From JAZKFT01 sp043760535 (lineage in GTDB: Bacteria; Bacteroidota; Bacteroidia; Chitinophagales; Chitinophagaceae): a stretch of DNA of 64,000 nucleotides. The stretch spans positions 1 to 64,000 of the forward strand of contig JAYUOV010000001.1 of the NCBI GenBank assembly GCA_043760535.1, read 5' to 3'. Shown here one piece after another: positions 54,890 through 63,683 of this stretch (positions are counted from its first letter, which is position 1; each line of letters begins with the position of its first letter). The translations under genes and the position numbers were made by a program. The notes beneath the pieces are model-generated. The model was not told the DNA's origin. It searched no databases and was given only the letters and a program-made list of their open reading frames with translations.

Positions 54890-56360
54890 TCTTATTTATG
54901 TAAGTTAATAATATAATACCTACCCTATTTTTTAAACCTTTACAAAGATTTAAAGTTGATGCTTTACGGCAGGTTGAAATGAACTAGTGTAATATGATAT
55001 TATTTATTGGAGTTCATAAATCTAAAAACCCAAAAGAGTTAAATGGAATGTGCCAAATTACATTTTTGTGCTAAAAGTTGCGGTGCTTCAATCGCTATTA
55101 ACTATATTCTTTTCCAAACCACTCAAAACTCCACCCAAAAAAATAGGTTTCATGCTCTTTAACAAGCACATCAAGAAGTCAATTTCAATTTTATTTGGAA
55201 AAGCTTTGTTCATAACACCTAATGGCTGCTTGTGTAATACAATTTCGAAAACTAAGTGCTGAAATAGAGTACTACCAAGTAAAAGATTTTATTATAGTAA
55301 TTGCAACAGTTACTATTATCGTTTGTATCTTAAAAGTTTAAACAAAATGGTATAAATCGGTAATAGATTTCTAAAGCTTTTTTTACATTTATTAATAGCA
55401 CACATTCGGTGCGGCATACTATTGTAAAGGCCGCTTTGTTTAACTGAAAATCAAGGTAAAGAATACGTGTACCAAATAATACCCAGCGTTCGTAGTGTAT
55501 GAGTTGGTAGAGCGGTGTATCGCATAACCTGGTCAAAAAGATTGCATACGGTTGCCATTTATTTATAATTTTCTAAGACCCCTCCACTACTTTTACTTGA
55601 CCAGTTGTACACTATTATAGGCGCCACTTAGCCGTTTAATAAAACATTTACATATAAAATATTAAGGTTAGGATATTTGTGGGCAGAATTACCTCATATA
55701 GCGATTTGAAAATTGGGGAAAAATATGGGATAGTGTAGTAATGATACGTTGAAACCATGGCCAATTGGTGAATAGTAGTACCCACTTTTACAACTGCTGC
55801 TTTAGATTAAACCATTTAAAATTATTGCAGTTAAAACTGTTTGATTTTCTATTCAAGCAACGCTCAATATTACAAGTCCATTTTGGCTTACATCAATGCC
55901 AATCTTCGAAATCCCTTTCGCTATGTTGTTTGCATTTGTAGAATATGTGGTCTTACTATCGTTTTTGGGTGATTTAGCTACAAACTCGATATCTTTTACT
56001 TAGGTTTTCTAATGGTTTCTAAAAAAATTTCTAAGTTAAAAAATTGCTGATACCTAATCTGGCTCAGCTGTATTAGATTGCTATTTATGCCTCACCGTAA
56101 TTAATGTATAAACGAGTAGAAGTAGGGAGTTTTTTATATACGCATTTAAGCACAATGAGAGTAAAATATGTGTATTTCACGATTCTTGCCCGTATTTATT
56201 TTGCATATTTCTGTTTTTTTTGATAATAAGAAAAATACCTTACTATATACATTCGGGTGAAACTGAAATGGCTTTGAAAAATCAATTTCCTTACTTTGTG
56301 TATTTATTCGTCCTTCGTTATCTAGGTTACCGAATCTTAATTTACATAAAATACTAGTAT
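54890..56360. other. 1.47-kb decayed region
   Basis: No credible intact gene. Short open frames at 55050-55262 and 55330-55536 lack family content. On the minus strand, around 55690-56000, a stop-riddled stretch (GISKIGIDVSQNGLV, IGHGFNVSLLHYPIFFPNF) weakly resembles an IS110-type transposase (GIDVS and HGFxVSVVNP). Base composition is AT-rich with frequent stops. I read it as a graveyard of mobile DNA plus the promoter area for the histidine kinase and for the glucosaminidase. Confidence 0.5.
55690..56000 (-). pseudogene. possible IS110-type transposase remnant
   Basis: The minus-strand translation shows IGIDVSQNGLVILSVA, a stop, then NQTVLTAIILNGLI and later IGHGFNVSLLHYPIFFPNF with several stops. 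The D-V-S motif and the HGFxVS..xPxxxxxF pattern recall the N-terminal part of IS110/IS1111 transposases. Alignment is loose and made by eye; no ends were found. Confidence 0.3.
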
Positions 56361-56831
56361 ATGAAAAATATTTACATATCCATAATCATTCTTCTCGGCT
56401 TTATAAATGTTGTTTTAGCAGATAACACTGCAAAGGCTTATCTACAAAAAAATAATACACTTGCCATAAAAGTGATGAAAGAAAGTGGCATACCTGCAAG
56501 TATTACACTTGCTATAGCTTTAGTAGAAAGTGGTAATGGTACCAGCAGAATTTGCAAAAAAATGAATAATCATTTTGGGGTAAGAGGTAAAAATTCGGGC
56601 AAAATAAAATCCAGTTATAAGGAATTTGCAAGCACCGAAGCTGCTTACACTGACTTTGCCCGTATGATTTCAAATAAAAAATATTATCCCAAATTAAAAG
56701 GGCAGTTGAATGTAAAAAAATGGGTGAATGCCATGAAGAGTAGTGGTTACAGCGAAGCCCCCGATATATGGGCCAAAAAAATTACCTCAACCATTTCGCT
56801 ATACAAACTCACTGCATACGATAAGGAATAA
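56361..56831 (+). CDS. GH73-type glucosaminidase
   Basis: 156 residues with a signal peptide (about 1-20, IIILLGFINVVLA). The mature part matches the flagellar-rod/LytG glucosaminidase domain that cuts peptidoglycan between GlcNAc and MurNAc: IPASITLAIALVESGNGTSR with catalytic Glu56, NNHFGVRGKNSGK, STEAAYTDFARMIS and KKYYPKL. It has no extra wall-binding repeats. It begins a plus-strand cluster with SGNH and MBOAT genes, 15 bases before the next gene, so it probably acts on O-modified peptidoglycan. Confidence 0.88.
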   Translation: MKNIYISIIILLGFINVVLADNTAKAYLQKNNTLAIKVMKESGIPASITLAIALVESGNGTSRICKKMNNHFGVRGKNSGKIKSSYKEFASTEAAYTDFARMISNKKYYPKLKGQLNVKKWVNAMKSSGYSEAPDIWAKKITSTISLYKLTAYDKE

Positions 56832-56846
56832 TGTATTATTGCAAAC

Positions 56847-58160
56847 ATGAAAAAAGCAGAAAAAAGGTTATTATGGTTTGGTTTTATGGCCTTTGCAGCA
56901 ACATTGTTGTTTTCTTTTTTACCCACTCGTTTCCATATTTTCAATTATGACTTTAGGGAGGTAGATTTTTTAAGCGACATAAAAACCAGCAACCCCAGCA
57001 CTCCGTTGGGTAAAATTACCCATGCCGCACCTCTAGATACTACAAAATTTGACTTTACAACCTATAAAGACATTATTAATTATCAGCCTGCTAATAACCA
57101 GCCGGTAGAAAAATTTATTAAGGCCCTACGCGATTTAATGAACGGCAAAAGGAAACTAGTTAGAATAGCCTATCTAGGCGACAGTTTTATAGAAGGAGAT
57201 TTAATAACTATGGATTTGAGGCGTATGTTACAAATGCGGTTTGGTGGTTCAGGCGTAGGCTTTGTTCCTATAACATCTATTAGCGCAGGTTTCCGGCAAA
57301 CCATTTCACATTCATTTACATCTAACTGGAATGATTATAGTTTTAAAAGCCCCGGCGATAGGAGCAGGGTATTTATTTCGGGCCACAATTTTAGCACCAA
57401 CGGTGGGGCATCGGTAAGTTACCGCAGCACCAAGGATTCCCTACTTAATCATTTCGACAAAGTATTTGCCCTTTATAAAAGCAGTAAGGGCGTAACGGTA
57501 AGTATTAATAATAGTCCACTTACTTTTCCTGCTTCGGCTGTAGTTGCAAAAAAACTGGTAGCCACCCAAGTTCAAAGTCTGAGTGCATCATTTGCAAGTG
57601 GAAACAATATCTATTACGGTTTCAGTTTTGAACCTGATACTGGTATAGTTGTCGATAATTTTTCATTCCGCGGTATAAGTGGCGTAGAGTTTAAGCAACT
57701 AGCTCCCGATTTTCTTTCGCAAATAAACGATGTGCAGTTATACGATCTTATAGTATTTCAATATGGTCCAAACCTTCTTTTTAAACCTGGAGCAGACGAT
57801 TTTACCTATTATTCAAAGCCTATGACTACTGCCATTGAATTGTTTAGAAACGGCTTTCCTAAGTCGGATATACTTATGGTAAGTACTGGCGACAAGGCAT
57901 TTAGATACAATGGGGTTTACAAAACAGCCAAAGGGGTTCTTCCCTTGTTATATACTCAACAGCAGATTGCTGCTTCTACTGGCATTAATTTTTGGAACCT
58001 ATACCTGAATATGGGTGGCGAAAATTCAATGATAGAGTGGGTAGAGGGGGAGAAAAAAATGGCAAACAAAGATTACACTCATGTAAACTGGCAAGGCGGT
58101 AAAAAAATTGCAGAACTAATTTATAATACATTGCTACATGCTTATCAAACAAACAAATAA
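56847..58160 (+). CDS. SGNH/GDSL-like envelope protein (1)
   Basis: 437 residues with an N-terminal transmembrane anchor (about 7-25), so most of it is periplasmic. The SGNH hydrolase fold is shown by VRIAYLGDSFIEGD with nucleophile Ser113 and by the C-terminal KDYTHVNWQGG, where Asp409 and His412 fit the catalytic pair. Between them is an unusual insertion of about 250 residues. Together with the next SGNH gene and the MBOAT gene it fits an AlgJ/AlgX- or OatB-like O-acyl transfer module. The stop overlaps the next start by 23 bases. Confidence 0.8.
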   Translation: MKKAEKRLLWFGFMAFAATLLFSFLPTRFHIFNYDFREVDFLSDIKTSNPSTPLGKITHAAPLDTTKFDFTTYKDIINYQPANNQPVEKFIKALRDLMNGKRKLVRIAYLGDSFIEGDLITMDLRRMLQMRFGGSGVGFVPITSISAGFRQTISHSFTSNWNDYSFKSPGDRSRVFISGHNFSTNGGASVSYRSTKDSLLNHFDKVFALYKSSKGVTVSINNSPLTFPASAVVAKKLVATQVQSLSASFASGNNIYYGFSFEPDTGIVVDNFSFRGISGVEFKQLAPDFLSQINDVQLYDLIVFQYGPNLLFKPGADDFTYYSKPMTTAIELFRNGFPKSDILMVSTGDKAFRYNGVYKTAKGVLPLLYTQQQIAASTGINFWNLYLNMGGENSMIEWVEGEKKMANKDYTHVNWQGGKKIAELIYNTLLHAYQTNK

Positions 58161-58986
58161 GTGGGTACTATCATGGTTAATGTCGGTAGTTACATGCCTG
58201 TTTGCTAGCCAAAGCAATGCACAGCCGTTGAAAAACGAAGAGATGCTATATATTAATCATTATAACAACGGGATAAGCTATGTAAAAATGCTTTCACCTC
58301 TTTTTAAAAAAATGAGCAATTGCAATGAGCCGAGTTGTATAGTATCGGTTTTACACCTTGGCGATTCTCATATTAAATCCAAATTTTATAGCCAGTCAAT
58401 GGAATCGAAGCTAAATATACTATTTAATCAGATGGTGCATACATACAGGCTAAATGACAGCATAGTAGGCCGAAAGAGTTACTTTTTTAATCTTGAACAG
58501 TATGCTTTGATAGGCACTCGTTTCCAGAATTACTACAATTCAGTTTTATTACAGAGTTACCTCCTTGCCAATACACCCGATTTTGTAATTATTTCGTTAG
58601 GTACCAACGATGCATATAGCGGAATAGCTATAAGCAAAATGAATTCGCAGATGAAAGAGTTGGTCAAATTGATAAGAACTAATTCGCCCAAAAGCGTTAT
58701 GCTCTTTACCACTCCACCCGACGAACTTAAATATATACCAACTGCAAACGGGGCCGACCGGCTGGAACTGGTACGCCAAAATATTATGCTCAATTGCATG
58801 ACGGATAGTATCGCCTACTGGAATTTGTACAATGTAATGGGTGGCCGTGGGCAAATGAGAAACTGGCAAAGATGGGGTTTCGCATCAGCAGATAATGTAC
58901 ATTATACCGCCAATGGTTATACCGTATTTGGCCGATTGCTAGCAGAAGCTATTTTTGAAGCATATAAACGTATTTGGAACCCTTAA
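58138..58986 (+). CDS. SGNH/GDSL-like envelope protein (2)
   Basis: 282 residues with a signal peptide (1-29, ending SNAQ). Block I VLHLGDSHIKSK has nucleophile Ser77; block III ISLGTND and block V DNVHYTANGY with Asp252 and His255 are present, so the catalytic set looks complete. It overlaps the upstream SGNH gene by 23 bases and precedes the MBOAT gene by 37 bases. Likely acetyl/acyl carrier or esterase in O-acylation of a cell-wall polymer; acceptor is unknown. Confidence 0.85.
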   Translation: MLIKQTNKWVLSWLMSVVTCLFASQSNAQPLKNEEMLYINHYNNGISYVKMLSPLFKKMSNCNEPSCIVSVLHLGDSHIKSKFYSQSMESKLNILFNQMVHTYRLNDSIVGRKSYFFNLEQYALIGTRFQNYYNSVLLQSYLLANTPDFVIISLGTNDAYSGIAISKMNSQMKELVKLIRTNSPKSVMLFTTPPDELKYIPTANGADRLELVRQNIMLNCMTDSIAYWNLYNVMGGRGQMRNWQRWGFASADNVHYTANGYTVFGRLLAEAIFEAYKRIWNP

Positions 58987-59023
58987 ATAAAGCTTTCCAC
59001 ACCAGGTATTAGCTTCATAACTT

Positions 59024-60511
59024 ATGATAAATTTTCAGGAATTACTTCAAGAACTTTTGTACGACTCTAAAAAGCCATTGTTATTCAACAGCGGTTTTTT
59101 TGTTTATTTTTTTCTGTTTTTCCTATTTTGTTTTTTGGCAGTACGCAATAAGCCCAAGGCAAGACTTATGGTTTTTACCGGCTTTTCTTTGTATTTTTTT
59201 TACAAGGCTTGTGGCTCATTTGTACTACTGGTGCTCCTATCTGCCGTTACCGATTTTATTATTTCCAATGCCATTTACCGGCAGCAAAACAAGCAGAAGA
59301 AAAAAGTATTACTGGTACTCAGTATTGTGCTTAATCTTGGCCTGTTATTTTATTTTAAATACACTAATTTTTTTATTACCCTTGTAAACGACTTGGGGGC
59401 TGGCCATGTAAACCCTCTTAATTTGGCTTTGCCGATAGGGATATCGTTTTACACCTTCGAAAATCTCAGTTATACTTTCGACGTGTATAAAGGCATTTTT
59501 AAACCAGTAACCCGTTTTATTGATTACCTGTTTTTTCTTTCGTTTTTCCCCAAGCTGGTTATGGGACCCATAGTTAGAGCAGCCGATTTTATTCCACAGA
59601 TTTACAAGCCTTATGACCTTAATAACGAACGGTTGTCTCAGGGCTTCTTTCTCATTTTTACCGGATTGTTTAAAAAGGTAGTGATATCTGATTTTTTACA
59701 AACCAACTACGTTTACCGTGTTTTTGAAGATCCCGAAAGCCTCAGCAGGCTTACTGGAATTGAATGCTTACTAGGCGTGTATTGCTACGCCATGGTTATC
59801 TATTGCGATTTTAGTGGCTATTCAGACATAGCAATTGGTATTGCTCGTTGGTTTGGCTTTGATATACCTGCTAATTTTAGATCACCCTATCAAAGTGGCT
59901 CCATCACCGAGTTCTGGCGGCGCTGGCATATATCTTTAAGCAGTTGGCTAAGAGATTATTTATACATACCCTTGGGCGGCAACAGAAAAGGCAAGGTACG
60001 GACTTATGTAAACCTTTTTATAACCATGCTGCTTGGCGGCTTTTGGCATGGGGCTAGTTTTAATTTCATCATTTGGGGCGGTATGCACGGCGGGGCATTG
60101 GCATTCGAAAAAATGATTTCAAAACAAGGAGACAAAGGAGGGGAGGAGCTTAGGCTAAAACCATGGCGGCGTTTTCTTGGCGTGTTCCTTACCTTTCATT
60201 TTGTGTGTTTTTGCTGGATATTTTTTAAGGCACAGTCTCTCACGGATGCCATATTTATCATTAAACAAATTGGTACCAATTTACATCCAGAACTAATAGG
60301 AGTACTTTTAGTAGGTTATGGAGGTGTAGTGCTTATGCTTTTGTTAGCTTTCTTGCTTCATTTTACCCCTACTACTTGGAGCGATGCCATTATCCGCAGG
60401 CTAGAGCCTATGCCTGCCTGGGGCTATTTTCTTTTGTTTGCTTTTTTTATGTGGGTCTTTATTCAAACAAAAACCAGCGAACAGGTACTCCCTATTTATT
60501 TGCAGTTTTAA
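59024..60511 (+). CDS. MBOAT-family O-acyltransferase (AlgI/DltB/PatA-like)
   Basis: 495 residues, about ten to twelve transmembrane helices. The family core is intact: TEFWRRWHISLSSWLRDYLY with His302, PLGGNRKGK, and GGFWHGASFNFIIWGGMHG with the catalytic His342 and a second His355. Such enzymes move acyl groups from a cytoplasmic donor across the membrane to partner SGNH proteins. The preceding two SGNH genes give exactly that partner set. The donor is probably acetyl-CoA and the target peptidoglycan or a surface glycan; neither is shown by sequence. Confidence 0.93.
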   Translation: MINFQELLQELLYDSKKPLLFNSGFFVYFFLFFLFCFLAVRNKPKARLMVFTGFSLYFFYKACGSFVLLVLLSAVTDFIISNAIYRQQNKQKKKVLLVLSIVLNLGLLFYFKYTNFFITLVNDLGAGHVNPLNLALPIGISFYTFENLSYTFDVYKGIFKPVTRFIDYLFFLSFFPKLVMGPIVRAADFIPQIYKPYDLNNERLSQGFFLIFTGLFKKVVISDFLQTNYVYRVFEDPESLSRLTGIECLLGVYCYAMVIYCDFSGYSDIAIGIARWFGFDIPANFRSPYQSGSITEFWRRWHISLSSWLRDYLYIPLGGNRKGKVRTYVNLFITMLLGGFWHGASFNFIIWGGMHGGALAFEKMISKQGDKGGEELRLKPWRRFLGVFLTFHFVCFCWIFFKAQSLTDAIFIIKQIGTNLHPELIGVLLVGYGGVVLMLLLAFLLHFTPTTWSDAIIRRLEPMPAWGYFLLFAFFMWVFIQTKTSEQVLPIYLQF

Positions 60512-60575
60512 AAGCGGGGGAATGAGGATTTTGATCCATAGAAAAACATATCTTCACTTTTATAAAAGTAAAGAA

Positions 60576-61802
60576 ATGAAATACTTAATAATGTTATTTG
60601 TAGCAGCCAGCGCCATTGGCTCATGCAAAAAATTCCCCCCCCCAATTGAAACAGTTGCTATAGTTTACCAAGATACAACTTTAGTAAAAGCACCTATAAA
60701 GTCAAATGGGGTATTAGTTTTTGAAAACTCTAAAAGTTTTATTTATTACAAACAACCCCAGCCAGAAGCAAGTGTAGCCGCGACTTCACTATTTATTCTC
60801 ACATCTTTTACATCTATGGGTTCTGCATTTAATGCTTTAGTAAATGACGAGACAACAATTGGGGAGCAGTTAGAAATCACTCATCCAAACGGGCCTGCAA
60901 TAGTATATGATACAACGCACTCAACATTACGGAACATTTATCCAAACGCCTTTTATATTGCTGGTGATATTACCAATGGTTACAATTATGAAATTAATTG
61001 TTTCGACAAGGTACTCGTTGATAAAATTAATCAAGACGGGATAGTAATGGTGGGTACAACTATACTTCAATTTACCAAAGACTATTATAAAATTTGGAAA
61101 AACGGTGATATCAATAATTTATCTACAATAGTTAATGCCAATCAGACTTTAGGAACAAATCTTTTAGTTGTTAATGTTAACGATCAGTCTTCCATAGACC
61201 AAAATGCTCCGGCGACAGATGGATTAGTAAGAGCCGTTACAGGTAGTTGGGTTAGATCATGTCAGAATACAAAGGTTGTAAATGGTAAGCGCAGAAGAGT
61301 TTTAGGGTATATCAATTTTGTAAGTTATCGTCGGCCAAGACCATTGCCAAGACCTCCAGGATTGCTTAATCTGTACCTTTATTCTGTGAGTTATAATACA
61401 ACAAGCAGGTCTTTAAAAGGAAGGTTATTCGGATTATGGTTTGATGATTGGAGTACTGGCCATGTGCAAAAAGGTACAATAATAGGCTCTAAAAGAGACG
61501 GCCAGGCGTATTCTATTGTATCTGGTTATACAAATAGCGGTCTAATACTTATAAATACTACTTGGGGCTCTTACGATCAGTCAGAAAATAACATGCATAC
61601 TTGGATGCTCAAGTATCCACGGCCAGTAATGATTGATCCTTACATCAATCCATTTGCGCCGCCATGGGTAGAGCAGTGGGATTATGACAATATGGAGTTT
61701 TATAGGCCATTATTTATTTTGTCGCATGAACATTGGTCCATGGCCGCAGCAGGATTTGTTATACCCACTGATAATCCCAATTGCACATGTAGTTATGATT
61801 AG
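60576..61802 (+). CDS. lipoprotein of unknown function
   Basis: 408 residues from ATG 60576 (an open extension to 60438 overlaps the MBOAT gene). The signal MLFVAASAIGSC ends in a lipobox-type GSC, so Cys19 or so would be lipidated. The mature part begins with FPPPIETVAIVYQ and has no domain that I recognise. A basic-residue patch (KVVNGKRRRVLGY, SYRRPRPLPRPPG) and aromatic-rich strands near the C terminus (HTWMLKYPRPVMIDPY) stand out. It lies 64 bases after the MBOAT gene and before an outer-membrane-like gene, possibly as part of the same locus. Confidence 0.7.
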   Translation: MKYLIMLFVAASAIGSCKKFPPPIETVAIVYQDTTLVKAPIKSNGVLVFENSKSFIYYKQPQPEASVAATSLFILTSFTSMGSAFNALVNDETTIGEQLEITHPNGPAIVYDTTHSTLRNIYPNAFYIAGDITNGYNYEINCFDKVLVDKINQDGIVMVGTTILQFTKDYYKIWKNGDINNLSTIVNANQTLGTNLLVVNVNDQSSIDQNAPATDGLVRAVTGSWVRSCQNTKVVNGKRRRVLGYINFVSYRRPRPLPRPPGLLNLYLYSVSYNTTSRSLKGRLFGLWFDDWSTGHVQKGTIIGSKRDGQAYSIVSGYTNSGLILINTTWGSYDQSENNMHTWMLKYPRPVMIDPYINPFAPPWVEQWDYDNMEFYRPLFILSHEHWSMAAAGFVIPTDNPNCTCSYD

Positions 61803-61852
61803 GCAATATATAACAAACGATTACAAATCCAACTTTCCTCAAGTTTTTCATA

Positions 61853-61940
61853 AGGCATCTCTAAAAACCCTGTTTACCTCGCCGGCCTCCCCTTTAATTC
61901 CCTTCTAAAGGAGGGGAAAGGAAGTTTTTTAGAGATGCCT
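61853..61940. repeat. long inverted repeat, AGGCATCTCTAAAAA arms
   Basis: AGGCATCTCTAAAAA (61853-61867) pairs perfectly with TTTTTAGAGATGCCT (61926-61940). Inside are CCTCCCCTTTA and TAAAGGAGGGG arms that give a second stem. Position directly after the lipoprotein gene and before the outer-membrane-like gene fits a terminator-like or mobile palindromic element. Confidence 0.8.
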
Positions 61941-61958
61941 ATTAACAAATCACCTCCA

Positions 61959-62660
61959 ATGAAAATTGTTAATTTTATACTACTACTGCTATTGCTATCT
62001 GCTAAGATCAATGCTCAAATTACCCCCTTGCTCTTATCATTAGAGTATAGATATGCAGGAGAAAAATACGGATATAAAAGTGGTGGTGCCAGTCAGGGCA
62101 ACTCAACAAGTAAGCAGTTTATTGTAGGCATCTCTACCACATTACCTAATGAATTTCGGATCGGTGTTAAAGGCGGATTTACACTTGACAAGGTATATTC
62201 TTCATTTAGTTTAATTCAAAACGATTTCGATAATAATAGCCAACTTTATTTCGGCGTAAATGCAGAAAAAAAATTAATCTCTATTTTACAAAATAGGATT
62301 TTTCTTTACGCTGCCATAGAGTTTTCTGTTGAGCCTTTTATTTCCCGCAGCACATTATTTAACAGGTATAGCACTATTGGTTCTGATAAGGTATTGCTTT
62401 ATGAAGGCATTTATTACAATAAAAAAACAAGGCTTGGCGTAATCCCATTTTTTAAGGCAGGCATTGGACTTACCCAAAAAGTTTCCGCAAATATCTCGTT
62501 TGGTTATGCGGTTAATCTAAATAAATCTAATCAGTGGGTTTACTATCGGGGAAACGAGAGGGACTTTAATGGAACATTTAATGAGGTTGCAGACTTTAGG
62601 GAAAATTACTTGTTCTTTGGAGTCGGGGCAACGGTTCAAATCTTTGATAAACAGGAATAG
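61959..62660 (+). CDS. probable outer-membrane beta-barrel protein
   Basis: 233 residues from ATG 61959, which clears the inverted repeat; an earlier ATG at 61935 lies inside it. Signal peptide MKIVNFILLLLLLSAKINAQ. The mature part shows amphipathic strands with aromatic ends (LLLSLEYRYAGEKYGYKS, EFRIGVKGGFTLDKVYSSF, LGVIPFFKAGIGLTQKVSAN, SFGYAVNL) and ends ENYLFFGVGATVQIF, a terminal aromatic-rich strand. A small porin or OmpA-like barrel is likely; function unknown. Confidence 0.7.
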   Translation: MKIVNFILLLLLLSAKINAQITPLLLSLEYRYAGEKYGYKSGGASQGNSTSKQFIVGISTTLPNEFRIGVKGGFTLDKVYSSFSLIQNDFDNNSQLYFGVNAEKKLISILQNRIFLYAAIEFSVEPFISRSTLFNRYSTIGSDKVLLYEGIYYNKKTRLGVIPFFKAGIGLTQKVSANISFGYAVNLNKSNQWVYYRGNERDFNGTFNEVADFRENYLFFGVGATVQIFDKQE

Positions 62661-62954
62661 AATCATACTTCGTCACGAAAAGATTTGGATTAAGAAATAT
62701 GCTCAGATATACTATCCATTTTAAGCCTTGTTGAGTAAATTATCGGAACAATTTGCTGGGTTAGGTAGTTTTCTTATCTGAGCTATTATGTTGGATGGGG
62801 CATGAATCAGAGCGGTGGTGATATCATATTTATTTTATGTTCCGCTGCTCTTTGTGTCACCCCCGTTTTTTGAGTGTAGTAAGAAAAATATATCCCCTGT
62901 TATCAACAGTTCAAACCCATTTTGCAAAATTTTTTTGAAAAATTAAAAAAAGTC
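62661..62954. other. gap upstream of the S10 operon
   Basis: No open frame of note. A short stretch near 62740-62870 shows no recognisable feature. It leads to the rpsJ promoter. Confidence 0.4.
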
Positions 62955-62985
62955 TTGTCTAATTAACTGCAGACCCCTACTTTTG
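62955..62985 (+). promoter_or_regulatory. promoter of the S10 ribosomal operon
   Basis: TTG (62955-62957) and TACTTTTG (62978-62985) are separated by 20 bases, matching the Bacteroidota -33/-7 pattern for housekeeping sigma factor. The rpsJ ATG lies 32 bases downstream of the -7 element, so the leader would be about 25 bases. Confidence 0.8.
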
Positions 62986-63016
62986 CACTCCCAATTCGAA
63001 AACGGGGTCTTTGAAT

Positions 63017-63322
63017 ATGTCACAACGAATCAGAATAAAATTGCAGTCTTACGATCACAATCTGGTTGATAAATCTGCTGAAAAAATTGTGAAAACGGTA
63101 CGCAGTACTGGAGCCGTGGTTACAGGTCCAATTCCTTTACCTACACACAAAAAAATCTTTACCGTGTTGAAATCGCCACACGTAAACAAGAAGGCACGTG
63201 AACAGTTCCAGTTAAGTACACACAAACGCTTGTTGGATATTTACACTAGTAGCAGCCGTACAGTAGATGCTCTGAGTAAATTAGATTTGCCGAGCGGTGT
63301 TGAAGTAGAAATAAAAGCATAA
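63017..63322 (+). CDS. rpsJ: 30S ribosomal protein S10
   Basis: 101 residues from ATG 63017. S10/NusE sequence is complete: [57 protein letters not shown] and the C-terminal [11 protein letters not shown]. Besides its ribosome role, S10 also serves antitermination as NusE. It opens the S10 operon, and rplC follows after a long 361-base spacer. Confidence 0.98.
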   Translation: MSQRIRIKLQSYDHNLVDKSAEKIVKTVRSTGAVVTGPIPLPTHKKIFTVLKSPHVNKKAREQFQLSTHKRLLDIYTSSSRTVDALSKLDLPSGVEVEIKA

Positions 63323-63683
63323 AAGGCAGAAGGCAAAACGCTTAAAGTTAGAGCCAAAGCACAGGTCTTAAGAAAAATCGTCATCTCTCAACTTCCTTAA
63401 AGGAAATAAAAGAGCTCTGATATTAAAAACATAAGCCGCTATTTAAATTAAATTAGAAATATGCGGTACATATGAACAAGCCTTTCAGGGTTTGTTTACT
63501 AACGGTACTTCTGAATTGATACGCATCTGAGCAAGTCAAAGAAAGCATCAAACAAAAGGAAAAGGTCGTTAGCAAACTGGGATTGAAGTAAATAAAATCA
63601 GGATTTGTCGTTTCTCCAATGACATTTAATCCAATGACAAACCTTACTGTCCTCCTAACTCTGCCGGGCACAAACCGATCTAA
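63323..63683. other. unusually long rpsJ-rplC spacer
   Basis: 361 bases without an open frame worth calling, where the two genes normally lie close together. It contains a direct repeat TCCAATGACA (about 63614 and 63631), a possible stem AACAAGCCT/AGGGTTTGTT near 63475-63495, and many short hairpin-prone words. It could hold a second promoter or a regulatory leader for rplC-rplD; neither is proven. Confidence 0.5.

Noticed and set aside
60438..60575. Longer N terminus for the lipoprotein gene
   Set aside because: It overlaps the MBOAT gene in another frame and would hide the signal peptide and lipobox.
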